Assembly (NCBI GenBank): GCA_959607825.1
Contig: CAUHNW010000005.1
Location: 62,001 to 126,000 of the forward strand
Reading direction: 5' to 3'
Length of the DNA: 64,000 nucleotides
Source of the DNA: HGM13006 sp900757695
GTDB taxonomy: Bacteria; Bacillota; Clostridia; Oscillospirales; Oscillospiraceae
The notes beneath the pieces are model-generated. The model saw nothing but the letters and a program-made list of their open reading frames with translations, was not told the DNA's origin and searched no databases. This document shows, one piece after another, positions 1-8,950 of the stretch (positions are counted from its first letter, which is position 1; each line of letters starts with the position of its first letter). A program made the translations under genes and the position numbers.

Positions 1-1
1 G

Positions 2-1714
2 TCCATTGCCATTACCCAGCCCATGGGCAGCTTCACCCGGAACGACATGCCCGGCGGCCCCAGAAAGGACGGCACCCCCCAGCACGGCGGCGGGGGCCCC
101 ATTATGCCCTCGGATCCCATGGAGCAGCTGCGGCAGGAGCAGGCGCAGTGCCGCGGGCGCAGTGTAGACCATATCACCAAGCAGCAGATTCAGGAGTTCA
201 TTGATTCCACCGTCGCCAATGCAAAAATTCTCAAGCAGTTCGGTTTTGAGATGTTCTCCTTCCACAACGCTTATCACAACGGCACCATGGCGGAATTCTG
301 GTCCACTCACACCAATCACCGCACTGATGAATACGGCGGCTCCGCCAAAAATCGTGCCCGGCTGATGATTGAGGTCATGGACGCCATGAAGCAAACCTTT
401 GGCCGGGACTTTCCCATTGAAATGTTGATCTCCGTGGACGGCTTGGGCGTCAACCGTGGGGACACCTTCGAGCTGGCAAAGCTTCTGGAGGGTAAGGTGG
501 ACATTCTCCATGTGCGCCACGGGGACAAGGATCCTCAGCATCCCATCGGCTTTACCTCCTCCCGTGCAGTGCCCTGTCCCAATCTGGATGCCGCCGCCGC
601 ATTGAAGGAATCCATTATGAGCCGGGGCGGTTCCATTAAGGTCGGTGTTTCTGCCGGTCTTCAAAACCCCGATTTTAACGAAAAAATCCTGCGGGAGAAG
701 AAAGCAGACATTATTTGCATGTCCCGTGCATGGATCTGTGACAGCGATTACGGCAAGAAAATCTACGCCGGACGGGGAGAGGACGTTACCCCCTGCATCC
801 GCTGCAACAAGTGCCATGTGCCCAACGACTCCGACAAGTTCCGCTCCTTCTGCTCCGTAAACCCAAAGATCGGCATGGAGTTCAAGCTGGATCAGGTCAT
901 CGAGCCGGTAGGGGAGAAGAAGAAGGTCGCCATCATCGGCGGCGGCCCCGCCGGCATGAAGTGCGCCATTACCTGTGCCGAGCGCGGCCACGACGTGACC
1001 CTCTATGAAAAGTCCGGTCAGCTGGGCGGCCAGCTGTTCCATGCGGATTACGCCAGCTTCAAATGGCCTTTGGCAGATTTCAACCATTGGCTCATCCGGC
1101 AGGTCTACCAGAAGGGTGTAAGGGTCTGCCTGAACACCGAGGCAACCCGCGAAATGCTGGCTCCCGAGGGCTATGACGATGTGGTGGTTGCCATTGGCCC
1201 CAGATTTAAGAGCCCCCGTCTTCCCATCGAAGACGGCACCAAGACCATGCTCTGCGTAGATGTCTACGGTCATGAAGCAGAGCTTCCCCATGAGATCGTT
1301 GTGATCGGCGGCAGTGAGACCGGCACAGAGACCGGCATGCATCTGGCCGAGAAGGGCCACCATGTGACGGTTATGACCCGTCAGGCCATGCTGGCCCAGG
1401 ACGCCCCCCACGCCCACTTTGTGGTGATGATGATGGATGCCTACGAGCATTTGAAAGGGTTTGACTACGCCCGGAAAATTCAGAAATATGTGTCTGTAAC
1501 GCCAAAGGGTGTTACCTATATTGATGAAAACGGGCAGGAGCAATATGTTCCCGCCGATCTGGTGGTGCTCTCCGGCGGTGTTGCCGCCACACCGGATCTC
1601 TGTGCCCAGTTCTATGGTTCCGGCAAGCATATGCATTACATCGGCGACTGCTACCGTCCCGGGGATGTCCACAAGGCCGTTACCGCAGGGTTTGCCACGG
1701 GCAGCCAAATTTAA
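2..1714 (+). CDS. OYE-type FAD/FMN/4Fe-4S enone reductase, 5'-truncated by window edge
   Basis: The reading frame is open to the window edge, so the start is missing. By alignment with the paralogue at 12573, roughly 105 N-terminal residues are absent. The family (2-enoate reductase, 2,4-dienoyl-CoA reductase, BaiCD/BaiH) reduces C=C bonds of enones or enoyl-CoAs using a TIM barrel with FMN, a 4Fe-4S cluster and an FAD/NAD(P)H module. Visible here are RTDEYGGS of the barrel, CIRCNKC followed by a fourth Cys (nt 790-855), the FAD loop GGGPAGMK and a second dinucleotide motif GGSETGTETG. The usual HGYL motif of the barrel reads HNAYHNG. A Gly/Pro-rich stretch (MPGGP, HGGGGP) sits where the paralogue has its long Gly-Gly-Pro tract. 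The substrate is unknown. Confidence 0.85.
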   Translation, partial: SIAITQPMGSFTRNDMPGGPRKDGTPQHGGGGPIMPSDPMEQLRQEQAQCRGRSVDHITKQQIQEFIDSTVANAKILKQFGFEMFSFHNAYHNGTMAEFWSTHTNHRTDEYGGSAKNRARLMIEVMDAMKQTFGRDFPIEMLISVDGLGVNRGDTFELAKLLEGKVDILHVRHGDKDPQHPIGFTSSRAVPCPNLDAAAALKESIMSRGGSIKVGVSAGLQNPDFNEKILREKKADIICMSRAWICDSDYGKKIYAGRGEDVTPCIRCNKCHVPNDSDKFRSFCSVNPKIGMEFKLDQVIEPVGEKKKVAIIGGGPAGMKCAITCAERGHDVTLYEKSGQLGGQLFHADYASFKWPLADFNHWLIRQVYQKGVRVCLNTEATREMLAPEGYDDVVVAIGPRFKSPRLPIEDGTKTMLCVDVYGHEAELPHEIVVIGGSETGTETGMHLAEKGHHVTVMTRQAMLAQDAPHAHFVVMMMDAYEHLKGFDYARKIQKYVSVTPKGVTYIDENGQEQYVPADLVVLSGGVAATPDLCAQFYGSGKHMHYIGDCYRPGDVHKAVTAGFATGSQI

Positions 1715-1784
1715 CATCGAGCTTTTTCAATGAAAAGTCGGAGATACGCCTGCTGGGGCATATCTCCGGCTTTTGTCTGGATAT

Positions 1785-2438
1785 TTACGGCATGGGATTT
1801 GCAGCCTGCTGCTTTGCCATCTCCTCTGCAAAGGCAATGGCATCGGCAATATCCTGCTCATCCGTGTAGATGGTATAGGTAGCGTCCATATAGGTGGCTG
1901 CCTCGGTGATGGTCACATCAAAGTCACCGGTAAAGCCGGAGATCGTCACCTTTTCGCTGGTGGGATAGCTGTAAGGGCCGCCAAGGCCAACGTTGGAGTA
2001 GGTCACGGTGCCATCGGAAACCGTAATTCCGGCGCCTTCCTCCCCGGGCTGGGGCTCTCCCATATCACCGGGTGCGTCACACTGGAAGAAGAATACGAAA
2101 TCCTCGCCAACCGTTGCCTCAAAGGTCTGACCGTCAGAAAAGGTAACGGTGCAGGTCTTTGCCTCTTCCGCCGCAGATTCCTCGGGTACTGTACTTTCCA
2201 CATCCTCCGCAGCGGACTCCGGTGCCGGTGCTTCCTCCTTGATGGACTCCGCAGAGGACTCCGGTGCTGCCGGTATCGCCTCTGGCGCTGTCTGTGTTGC
2301 CTCCGGTGCAGACTCCTGCTGGGATACAGATGCCGGAGCCCCATCCGCCGCAGAACTGCCAGTGTTTCCGCCGCAGGCTGTGAGCATGCCGGCAGTCATA
2401 CACGCCGCCAGCAGCAGGGCCATCGTTCTCTTTTTCAT
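1785..2438 (-). CDS. Secreted lipoprotein with acidic linker, unknown function
   Basis: The start is the ATG at 2438, seven bases after GGAGG. It opens a type II signal peptide (MKKRTMALLLAACMTAG) with lipobox LTAC, so the protein should be anchored on the outer face of the membrane. After the lipidated Cys comes an Ala/Ser/Glu/Pro-rich linker of about 85 residues, then a compact C-terminal region that begins TCTVTFSDGQTFEAT and contains strands likely to form a beta-sandwich. No enzyme motif is visible. It is 217 residues long and stands alone, convergent with the upstream reductase. I do not recognise the C-terminal domain. Confidence 0.8.
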   Translation of the reverse strand: MKKRTMALLLAACMTAGMLTACGGNTGSSAADGAPASVSQQESAPEATQTAPEAIPAAPESSAESIKEEAPAPESAAEDVESTVPEESAAEEAKTCTVTFSDGQTFEATVGEDFVFFFQCDAPGDMGEPQPGEEGAGITVSDGTVTYSNVGLGGPYSYPTSEKVTISGFTGDFDVTITEAATYMDATYTIYTDEQDIADAIAFAEEMAKQQAANPMP

Positions 2439-2748
2439 TTCATTTCCTCCCTGATTCAATTCAAGTTCACATTCCGTCTCTCTCCATGCCGAAATGTGAC
2501 TATTCGTATTATACGGATGGTTCTTCTCGTTGTCAACGGAACATTTTCAACAGAATGTACCGTTCCTCTTTGTATATTTGTTTCAATTCTATTAACACCA
2601 AATGCAATTCTTCCTCCTTTTTATTACCCCGCCAAATATTCCTATTTTTATAGTAGGATTTATTGTGACCTTTGCCAATTGACCGCACTTCCATCCCTGC
2701 ATTATCATAGGGACACTGCTTTTGTGCGGCAGAACAGGAGGCTATGAT

Positions 2749-3519
2749 ATGCTCAACCAATTTTCCAGAACGCAGCTGCTTTTGGGACAGACCGCCATTG
2801 AACGGCTTCAGGGTTCCCGGGTGGCTGTATTCGGCATCGGCGGAGTGGGCGGATATGTATGTGAGGCGCTGGTTCGCAGCGGCGTTGGCACCTTTGACCT
2901 GATCGACGATAACCGGGTATGTCTGACAAATCTCAACCGGCAGATCATCGCCACCAGAAAGACCGTTGGCCAGTACAAAGCCGATGTGATGGAAGCACGA
3001 ATCCACGACATCAATCCCAATGCACAGGTCACAGTGCATAAGACCTTCTTCCTGCCGGAGAATGCGCAGGATTTTCCTTTTGATCAGTATGACTATATCG
3101 TAGACGCCGTGGATACCGTCTCTGCGAAGATCGCCCTGGTCATGGAAGCCCAAGCCCGGAACATTCCCATTATCAGCTCCATGGGGGCCGGGAATAAGCT
3201 GGATGCCACTGCTTTTCGGGTAGCGGACATCTACGAGACCAAGGTCTGCCCGCTGGCCCGCATCATGCGCCGGGAGCTGCGCAAGCGGGGAGTAGAGCGG
3301 TTAAAGGTCGTCTATTCTCAGGAGCCGCCCATTCGCCCCATTGAGGATATGTCTATCAGCTGCCGCGCCCACTGTATCTGCCCGCCGGGCACCAAGCATA
3401 AATGCACCGACCGCCGGGACATCCCCGGCAGCACCGCCTTTGTCCCTTCTGTGGCAGGGCTGATTATCGCAGGCGAAGTTATCCGTGATCTTTCTGGCGA
3501 TATTCCAACGATCCGGTGA
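2749..3519 (+). CDS. tcdA: tRNA threonylcarbamoyladenosine dehydratase TcdA (CsdL-like)
   Basis: This E1-like ThiF/HesA family protein is predicted to cyclise t6A37 of tRNA to ct6A using ATP. The nucleotide-binding loop is GIGGVGGYVCEALVRSG (about residue 27), followed by DLIDDNRVCLTNLNRQI and the conserved segment for adenylation. The family signature PLARIMRRELRKRG is present, as is a Cys-containing C-terminal part. The start MLNQF follows AGGAGG by seven bases; the longer upstream frame lacks a ribosome site. At 256 residues it has the normal length. It is interesting that tsaD, needed to make the t6A substrate, is also in this window at 61142. Confidence 0.88.
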   Translation: MLNQFSRTQLLLGQTAIERLQGSRVAVFGIGGVGGYVCEALVRSGVGTFDLIDDNRVCLTNLNRQIIATRKTVGQYKADVMEARIHDINPNAQVTVHKTFFLPENAQDFPFDQYDYIVDAVDTVSAKIALVMEAQARNIPIISSMGAGNKLDATAFRVADIYETKVCPLARIMRRELRKRGVERLKVVYSQEPPIRPIEDMSISCRAHCICPPGTKHKCTDRRDIPGSTAFVPSVAGLIIAGEVIRDLSGDIPTIR

Positions 3520-3639
3520 CAGCATTCCGGCAAAGACCACAAAATTCCGGGGATTTTTCTGTATTTTCCGCCCCTTGACATTCCAAATTCCTCCATGTTA
3601 CTCTATTTGAAGGGTTATTTGTGCAACAAGGAGGTAAAT

Positions 3640-3861
3640 ATGAAACGGATTTTCAAGATCATCATCTTTCTGATTCTTCTGGTCTGCCTGATCATTACCC
3701 TGCGGTTATTTGCCGTTGGCGGTGTCGTGGCCGATGAGTATAACCTTGGCGGAGCCACCATCTACGGCGGCAAGAGCGGCCTCTATATGGCGTGGGCTCG
3801 GATGGGCCTGCTGGCCTTCGGCTGTTTTCTCTCATTTCTGCATATTTTTGAAGATGACTGA
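3640..3861 (+). CDS. Small two-segment membrane protein
   Basis: The 73-residue product starts at an ATG six bases after AAGGAGG. It has a strongly hydrophobic N-terminal helix (FKIIIFLILLVCLIITL), an extracytoplasmic-looking Gly-rich loop (GGATIYGGKSG) and a second hydrophobic helix ending FLSFLHIFEDD. I recognise no family. It is monocistronic between tcdA and a strong terminator. A small protein of this size could be spurious, but the ribosome site and helix pattern argue for a real gene. Confidence 0.65.
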   Translation: MKRIFKIIIFLILLVCLIITLRLFAVGGVVADEYNLGGATIYGGKSGLYMAWARMGLLAFGCFLSFLHIFEDD

Positions 3862-3870
3862 ACATCAAAA

Positions 3871-3906
3871 TAGCGGCGCTGGAACTCCCAGCGCCGCTAT
3901 TTTTTA
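3871..3906. terminator. Bidirectional intrinsic terminator
   Basis: A perfect 12-bp stem (TAGCGGCGCTGG at 3871-3882 with its complement at 3888-3899) has a five-base loop, with A-tract before and T-tract after. It lies between two convergent genes ending at 3861 and 3904. Confidence 0.93.
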
Positions 3907-5655
3907 TTTCCGAATCTCGTCCATGATCCGCCCCATGAGTCCGGTGCGTCCAAAGGGCGTCATCAAATAATATCCGTCCACGTAGGGGCCGATGGCCTCT
4001 GCCACCGCTGTGGATATTTTTACCGCCAGTTCCTCTCCGGCTGCCCGATCCAGTCCTTCATACCGGGAGATGATCTCCGAGTCTACGGTGATCCCCGCCA
4101 CCTCGCTGTTCATAAACAGCGCATTCCGGTGGCTGACAATTGGGATAATGCCGCCCAGGATCTTTCCCTTCAGGGTCTCATGGGCCAGCTTCAAATTGTC
4201 CAGCGCCTGCTGGGTCAAAACCGGCTGGGTCAGGAAGCCCACCATACCGCACTCCTCCTTTTTCTGTGCCAGCTGCAGCTGCACAGAAAAGTTCCGGGCA
4301 TTGAGGTTCAGTGCCCCAAATACCTGAAAGGGCGTTGTCAAAACCGTCTCTCCCAGGCCGCCGATATACCGTGCCAGCATCCGGGAATTGAAGTTGAAAA
4401 CACTCTTTACCTCATCCCGGCTGGCACTGGGAATGGGATCACCGGTAACCGTCAGCACATTATGGACCCCCTCCGCGCTGAGGCCCAGCAGCAGTGCCTT
4501 GGTGGCATTGAGGTTCCGATCCCGGCAGGTCATATGAGGCAGAGCCTCCATGCCCAGCTCCCGGTGGATCTTGCAGGCCAGAATGCTGGAATCCATCCGT
4601 GCTCTGGCAATGGGACAATCTGCAATGGTGATGATATCCGCCCCGTGGGCCTGAAGTTCCCGTGCCCCCGCCATAAACTTTGTCACATCCCCAGACTCCG
4701 GGGGATCCAGCTCCACCGCGATGGGCTTTCGATGGGGATCCTGCAGGACTTCCCAGAAGTAGTTCCGCTCCGGCTCCTGCTTTTCCGGCTTTTCTTTTAC
4801 GGAAACAGGAACCATTTTGGGCAGCTCTTTGCCCAGCGCCTCAGCTACCGCCCCAAGGTGCAGGGGGGTTGTGCCGCAGCAGCCGCCCAGAATGCGAACG
4901 CCCATGGATGCCAGCCGTGTCATCTGCCCTGCGAAATAGTCCGGGTCACCCTCATAGAAGGTACGGCTTCCCAGTACCGTGGGATAGCCGGCATTGGGCA
5001 TCACAGAAAGCGGTTTGCTTACCGGGCCAATGCTCTCCACCAGGGAGATCATATGTCTTGCTCCGGCCATGCAGTTCAGTCCTGCCGCATCCACCGCCTC
5101 GCATGCCTCTGCCTGACGGATCAGCCGTCCCGCCAGCTGCCCGGAACGGGTGAAGCCATCGGGCTGCGCCGCAAAGGAGGTAATGATAAATGCCTCCGGT
5201 TCCCGCTCCTTGATATACTTTGCGGTTTCTCCCACACAGGAAAAGCTGCTGAGTGTTTCAAACAGGAAGCATTTTGCTCCCAAATCCAGAAACGTGTCTG
5301 CCACAAACCGATATTCTTCCAACGCCATCTGCGCATCCGTCATGGGCACCGGGCCAATATCCGCAAATACAAATTTATCACCCGCCGCCTCGTTGGCCAG
5401 CTTCCAGCCCGCCTCGATCACCCGACGGCAGATATCCTCGCCCATGCTTATCCGATTGGCCCCAAAGGTGTTGGTCTTAACGGCATTACAGCCCGCCGCC
5501 AGATAGGCTCTGTGTACCTCCAGCACCTGCTCCGGCGCATCAAGGTTGGTTTTTTCGCAGTCCTCGGCGGTTCTATGGTATTTTCCCATCAGGTAGGTGC
5601 CCATGGCCCCATCAAAGAGCAGTGTCTGATCCTTTATATATTCTCTTATGTTCAT
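3904..5655 (-). CDS. Bifunctional homocysteine S-methyltransferase / methylenetetrahydrofolate reductase
   Basis: The 583-residue fusion has an N-terminal homocysteine S-methyltransferase domain (residues about 1-280) with zinc-ligand signatures GLNC and GGCCGTT, and a C-terminal MTHFR TIM barrel (about 300-583) with ELDPP, VTGDP and the substrate-channel region. It is the YitJ-type fusion that makes 5-methyl-THF and transfers methyl groups to homocysteine. It is 15 bases downstream of the metH-like gene and read in the same direction, so it is probably the third gene of a methionine-synthesis operon (8009, 5671, 3904). The paired homocysteine-methylating domains in adjacent genes suggest overlapping or partner roles. 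Confidence 0.9.
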   Translation of the reverse strand: MNIREYIKDQTLLFDGAMGTYLMGKYHRTAEDCEKTNLDAPEQVLEVHRAYLAAGCNAVKTNTFGANRISMGEDICRRVIEAGWKLANEAAGDKFVFADIGPVPMTDAQMALEEYRFVADTFLDLGAKCFLFETLSSFSCVGETAKYIKEREPEAFIITSFAAQPDGFTRSGQLAGRLIRQAEACEAVDAAGLNCMAGARHMISLVESIGPVSKPLSVMPNAGYPTVLGSRTFYEGDPDYFAGQMTRLASMGVRILGGCCGTTPLHLGAVAEALGKELPKMVPVSVKEKPEKQEPERNYFWEVLQDPHRKPIAVELDPPESGDVTKFMAGARELQAHGADIITIADCPIARARMDSSILACKIHRELGMEALPHMTCRDRNLNATKALLLGLSAEGVHNVLTVTGDPIPSASRDEVKSVFNFNSRMLARYIGGLGETVLTTPFQVFGALNLNARNFSVQLQLAQKKEECGMVGFLTQPVLTQQALDNLKLAHETLKGKILGGIIPIVSHRNALFMNSEVAGITVDSEIISRYEGLDRAAGEELAVKISTAVAEAIGPYVDGYYLMTPFGRTGLMGRIMDEIRK

Positions 5656-5670
5656 ACCGGCATCCTCCTG

Positions 5671-8022
5671 TTATCCCAGAACCTTCCGGGCAATGTCCAC
5701 ACTCTGCTTGGCATCCTTGGCATAGTAATCCGCACCGATCTCCTCGGCATATTCCGGGGTCAGCACAGCGCCTCCCACCCAGATCTTACAGTCATGGCCG
5801 CTTTCCCGAATGGCCTTGATGGTCTCCGCCATGCTAACGACCGTCGTGGTCATCAACGCTGACAGACCCACCAGCTTCACATCCTCCCGAATCACTGCCT
5901 CCACAACGGTCTCCACTGGAACATCCCGGCCCAGATCAATGACAGTATAGCCGTAGTTTTCCAATACGACCTTTACAATGTTCTTTCCAATGTCATGGAT
6001 ATCTCCATGCACCGTGGCAATCACGATCTTCCCCTTGCTGACAGAGCCTGCGCCCTTTTCGGCAATGCGCTTCTTAATGACCTCAAAGCCCTCGCAGGCC
6101 GCATTCGCCGAGTTGATCAGCTGGGGCAGGAAGATTTCCTGCCTTTCATACCGGTCTCCCACCAGATCCAGCGCAGGGATCAGCTTGGTATTGACCACAT
6201 CCAGCTCACTCATGGTTTCCAGCGCCTTTTCCGTCAAAGCCGCAGTTTCCTGCTTGAGCCCCTTAGCAATGGCCGTTTCAATGGTCATCTGCCCGGTGGT
6301 CTGCGGCTGTGCCGGAGCAGCAGATGTTTCGCCCGCAAACCGCGCAATATAGGCTTCGCTGTCCCGATCCTGTCCAGACAGCACCCGGAAGGCGGTTACC
6401 GCATCCATGATCGCCTTCTGGTTGGGGTTGACAATGGGGAGATCCAGTCCCGCATACATGGCCTGTGTTAAAAAGCTTACCGTAATATGCTCTCTTGCGG
6501 GAAGACCAAAGGAAATATTGCTGACACCCAGTACATTGTGAAGGCCCAATTCCTCAGAAACATACCGAACCGCCTTCAAGGTCTCTACCGCCTGCTCCTG
6601 CTGAGCTGAAACGGTCAGGGTCAGGCAGTCAATATAGATATCTTCTTTGGGAATGCCATAGGCCAGCGCTGTATCCATAATGCGCTTTGCGATCTCCACC
6701 CGGGCTTCCCACGTCTGAGGAATTCCATTGTGATCCATGGCAAGGCCCACCACTGCCGCACCATACTTCTTACACAGCGGTAGGATCTGCTCCAGCACCT
6801 CCTGATTGCCGTTGACCGAGTTTACAATGGGCTTTCCGTTATAGGCCCGAAGCCCCGCCTCAATGGCCTCTGGGGCAGATGAGTCGATCTGCAGCGGCAG
6901 CTCCACCACAGACTGGAGGTTTTTTACCACCTGTGTCATCATTTTGGCCTCATCGATTCCGGGCAGACCCACGTTTACGTCCAATATCTCCGCTCCGGCA
7001 TCCTGCTGCTCCATGCCTTTTTCCAGAATGTAGCTCATATCCCACTCACGCAGCGCCTGCTGGAACCGCTTCTTTCCGGTGGGATTGATCCGCTCACCAA
7101 TGACCCGAACACCATTTAATTCTGCCACGCAGGTGGGAGAGCACACCCCGTGCCGGGAGGCTTTGGGCCGGGCAGGCACTGCCCGGTCCGCCAGCTTGCC
7201 GCTCAGGGCCCGGATAAAATCCGGTGTCGTACCGCAGCAGCCGCCCATGATCTGTACACCCAGCTCCGCCGCAGGTGCCATTTCCTCCGCAAACTCCTCC
7301 GGTGTAATGGTGTAGGCCCCGGTGGCCGGGTCCGGAAGCCCCGCATTGGGCTTCAAAATCATAGGAAGATCCGTCCACTGCCGCAGCTCCTCCACCATGG
7401 GAAGCAGCTCCTTGGGGCCAAGGGAACAGTTGAACCCCAGAGCGTCGACCCCAAGCCCCGTCAGGGTCAGGGCCATGGCCGGTACCGTGACGCCAACGAA
7501 GGTGCGCCCTGTGGCCTCAAAGGTCATGGTCACCCACACCGGCAGTCTGGTATTTTCTCTGGCAGCCAAGACCGCAGCCTTTACCTCATAGAGGTCGCTC
7601 ATCGTCTCAAAAACTACAAGATCCGCCCCGGCTTCTTCCCCTGCCACCACCATTTCCTTATAGATATCATAGGCCTCGTCAAAGGACATGGTTCCAAGGG
7701 GCTCCAACAGCTGACCGATAGGGCCCACATCCAGCGCCACCTTTACCTTGCGGTCTCCCGCAGCTGCCCGGGCTGCCTGAATTCCTCCGGCGATCAGCTC
7801 TTTGGGAGTATAGCCGGAAGCAGCCACCTTGTGCCGATTGGCGCCAAAGGTATTTGCATAAATCACCTGTGCGCCCGCTTCAACATATTTCCGCTGAATC
7901 CGGGCCACCTGCTCCGGATTTGTGAGGTTCCAGACCTCCGGCAGCTGCCCTACAGGCAGGCCCGCCGCTTGCAGCATGGTACCCATGCCGCCGTCCAGTA
8001 TCGTATAGTTAGTGGTTTCCAC
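5671..8022 (-). CDS. metH: Cobalamin-dependent methionine synthase lacking the activation domain
   Basis: I place the start at a GTG at 8022, ten bases after AAAGGAG. A longer frame exists but runs back through the upstream gene. The 783-residue product carries in order a homocysteine-binding barrel with GGCCGTTPDF, a pterin-binding barrel (VIGERINPTGKK, ILDVNVGLPG), a cobalamin cap and the B12 domain with the axial-histidine motif DIHDIGKN followed by VGLSALMTTTV and VGGA. Full-length MetH is about 1,200 residues; the S-adenosylmethionine reactivation domain is missing and is supplied by the gene immediately upstream, whose stop overlaps this start by 14 bases. Confidence 0.92.
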   Translation of the reverse strand: METTNYTILDGGMGTMLQAAGLPVGQLPEVWNLTNPEQVARIQRKYVEAGAQVIYANTFGANRHKVAASGYTPKELIAGGIQAARAAAGDRKVKVALDVGPIGQLLEPLGTMSFDEAYDIYKEMVVAGEEAGADLVVFETMSDLYEVKAAVLAARENTRLPVWVTMTFEATGRTFVGVTVPAMALTLTGLGVDALGFNCSLGPKELLPMVEELRQWTDLPMILKPNAGLPDPATGAYTITPEEFAEEMAPAAELGVQIMGGCCGTTPDFIRALSGKLADRAVPARPKASRHGVCSPTCVAELNGVRVIGERINPTGKKRFQQALREWDMSYILEKGMEQQDAGAEILDVNVGLPGIDEAKMMTQVVKNLQSVVELPLQIDSSAPEAIEAGLRAYNGKPIVNSVNGNQEVLEQILPLCKKYGAAVVGLAMDHNGIPQTWEARVEIAKRIMDTALAYGIPKEDIYIDCLTLTVSAQQEQAVETLKAVRYVSEELGLHNVLGVSNISFGLPAREHITVSFLTQAMYAGLDLPIVNPNQKAIMDAVTAFRVLSGQDRDSEAYIARFAGETSAAPAQPQTTGQMTIETAIAKGLKQETAALTEKALETMSELDVVNTKLIPALDLVGDRYERQEIFLPQLINSANAACEGFEVIKKRIAEKGAGSVSKGKIVIATVHGDIHDIGKNIVKVVLENYGYTVIDLGRDVPVETVVEAVIREDVKLVGLSALMTTTVVSMAETIKAIRESGHDCKIWVGGAVLTPEYAEEIGADYYAKDAKQSVDIARKVLG

Positions 8023-8677
8023 AGGTTCGATTCTCCTTTCGATAGGTACAATTTTCAAACTGACTGCAATAGGCACAGCCCCGGAAGCGCATATGCTGCG
8101 GCACATCCGCAATTCCGAGGATCGCTGTCACAGACTTCTGGGGAATCATCAGTCCGCCGGGGGACAGCGTGACCCCGATTCGGCGGGGAAGGTCGAGGAT
8201 TCGGCAAAAATCCGGCTGCTGAGAGAAGGGGAGATCTCCATAGCCCGGGCTGAATCGATCCGTCAGGTAGCCGTCCACCTCTTTTTGCAGATCCTCACAG
8301 AAATTATCACAGACATTTTCTATGGCGCTGCTGCCGCAGCAATCCAGTATCACTGCATCGGACATATTCTTTACCTGGGCCCGCCGCAGCATGGCTTCTA
8401 CCTCCGTTCCCAGCGTTGCCGCCATTAACACGGCGCGTTTGCAATCCTTCAGGAGCTTTTTTACGTCATTTCCCCGGGGGCAAAAGTCTGTGCCGCTCAG
8501 CGTTCCATCCGGCAGCAGCGCAAACTGCCGCCAAACGATCCGGGGCCGGGCCGCTTCCATCATCTGCTCTATGCACCGCATAATGTCCCGATGGACATCC
8601 TCCGGTATCTCCCCGCCCTTATAGCCCAGATAAAGCAATACTTCATTTAGATTGATTGCCGTAAGTCTCGGCTCCAT
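8009..8677 (-). CDS. Stand-alone methionine synthase reactivation (SAM-binding) domain protein
   Basis: The 222-residue protein matches the C-terminal activation domain of MetH, which binds SAM and supports reductive remethylation of inactive cob(II)alamin. The SAM-binding signature is visible as RFSPGYGDLPFSQQP, followed by the typical GVTLSPGGLMIPQKSVTAI segment. A C-terminal Cys cluster (CAYCSQFENC) is usual in this stand-alone form. It is first in the metH operon and overlaps the metH start by 14 bases, indicating translational coupling of the two halves of a split enzyme. Stand-alone versions are known in Thermotoga and some Firmicutes. Confidence 0.88.
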   Translation of the reverse strand: MEPRLTAINLNEVLLYLGYKGGEIPEDVHRDIMRCIEQMMEAARPRIVWRQFALLPDGTLSGTDFCPRGNDVKKLLKDCKRAVLMAATLGTEVEAMLRRAQVKNMSDAVILDCCGSSAIENVCDNFCEDLQKEVDGYLTDRFSPGYGDLPFSQQPDFCRILDLPRRIGVTLSPGGLMIPQKSVTAILGIADVPQHMRFRGCAYCSQFENCTYRKENRTCGNH

Positions 8678-8704
8678 GCTTCCGCCCCCTTTGGTTTTGA
8701 TATC

Positions 8705-8732
8705 ATTATACTAGGAATTAGCAAAAAATCAA
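8705..8732 (-). promoter_or_regulatory. Promoter of the metH operon
   Basis: On the minus strand, TTGATT (8732-8727) and TATAAT (8710-8705) are separated by 16 bases and lie just upstream of the activation-domain gene, back to back with the cysK promoter. Confidence 0.7.
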
Positions 8733-8743
8733 TGAACAATCCG

Positions 8744-8780
8744 TTTCCCTATTGACGCAGTATGTTTTATATGTTATTAT
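8744..8780 (+). promoter_or_regulatory. cysK promoter with sulfur-regulon TTYCC element
   Basis: TTGACG (8752-8757) and TATTAT (8775-8780) have 17-base spacing. The -35 box is directly preceded by TTTCCCTA, an element also found at the promoters at 31614, 31760 and 34077. A TAGGAAA at 8797-8803 gives a possible second half-site. Confidence 0.75.
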
Positions 8781-8817
8781 TAACCCACAAATTAAGTAGG
8801 AAATGAGGGATGCCCCT

Positions 8818-8904
8818 ATGAAACATGTTTGCTCCACCTTCTCCCAATGGCGATGTTGTCAGGAATCATCCGGCGCATCCCCTATGGATCCGCCTGTCCG
8901 CTGA
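8818..8904 (+). CDS. Cysteine-codon leader peptide of cysK
   Basis: This 28-codon ORF lies between the cysK promoter and cysK. It has Cys at codon 5 and a Cys-Cys pair at codons 13-14 in the context R-C-C-Q-E, and ends at TGA 8902-8904, 46 bases before the cysK start. The two TGT codons lie inside ATGTTGTCAG (8853-8862). Its exact complement CTGACAACAT (8923-8932) lies directly upstream of the cysK ribosome site. A ribosome stalled at the Cys codons would keep that pairing from forming. Only a weak GAGGG precedes the ATG. The regulatory role is inference from position and structure; no database match is claimed. Confidence 0.75.
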   Translation: MKHVCSTFSQWRCCQESSGASPMDPPVR

Positions 8905-8941
8905 TCTTCATTCTATTATATTCTGACAACATATAAAGGAG
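8853..8941 (+). promoter_or_regulatory. Long-range inverted repeat near the cysK ribosome site
   Basis: A perfect 10-bp inverted repeat pairs the leader Cys-Cys codons (8853-8862) with bases 8923-8932, immediately before AAAGGAG at 8935-8941. It is a candidate translational attenuator. Confidence 0.65.
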
Positions 8942-8950
8942 ATTTTTATC

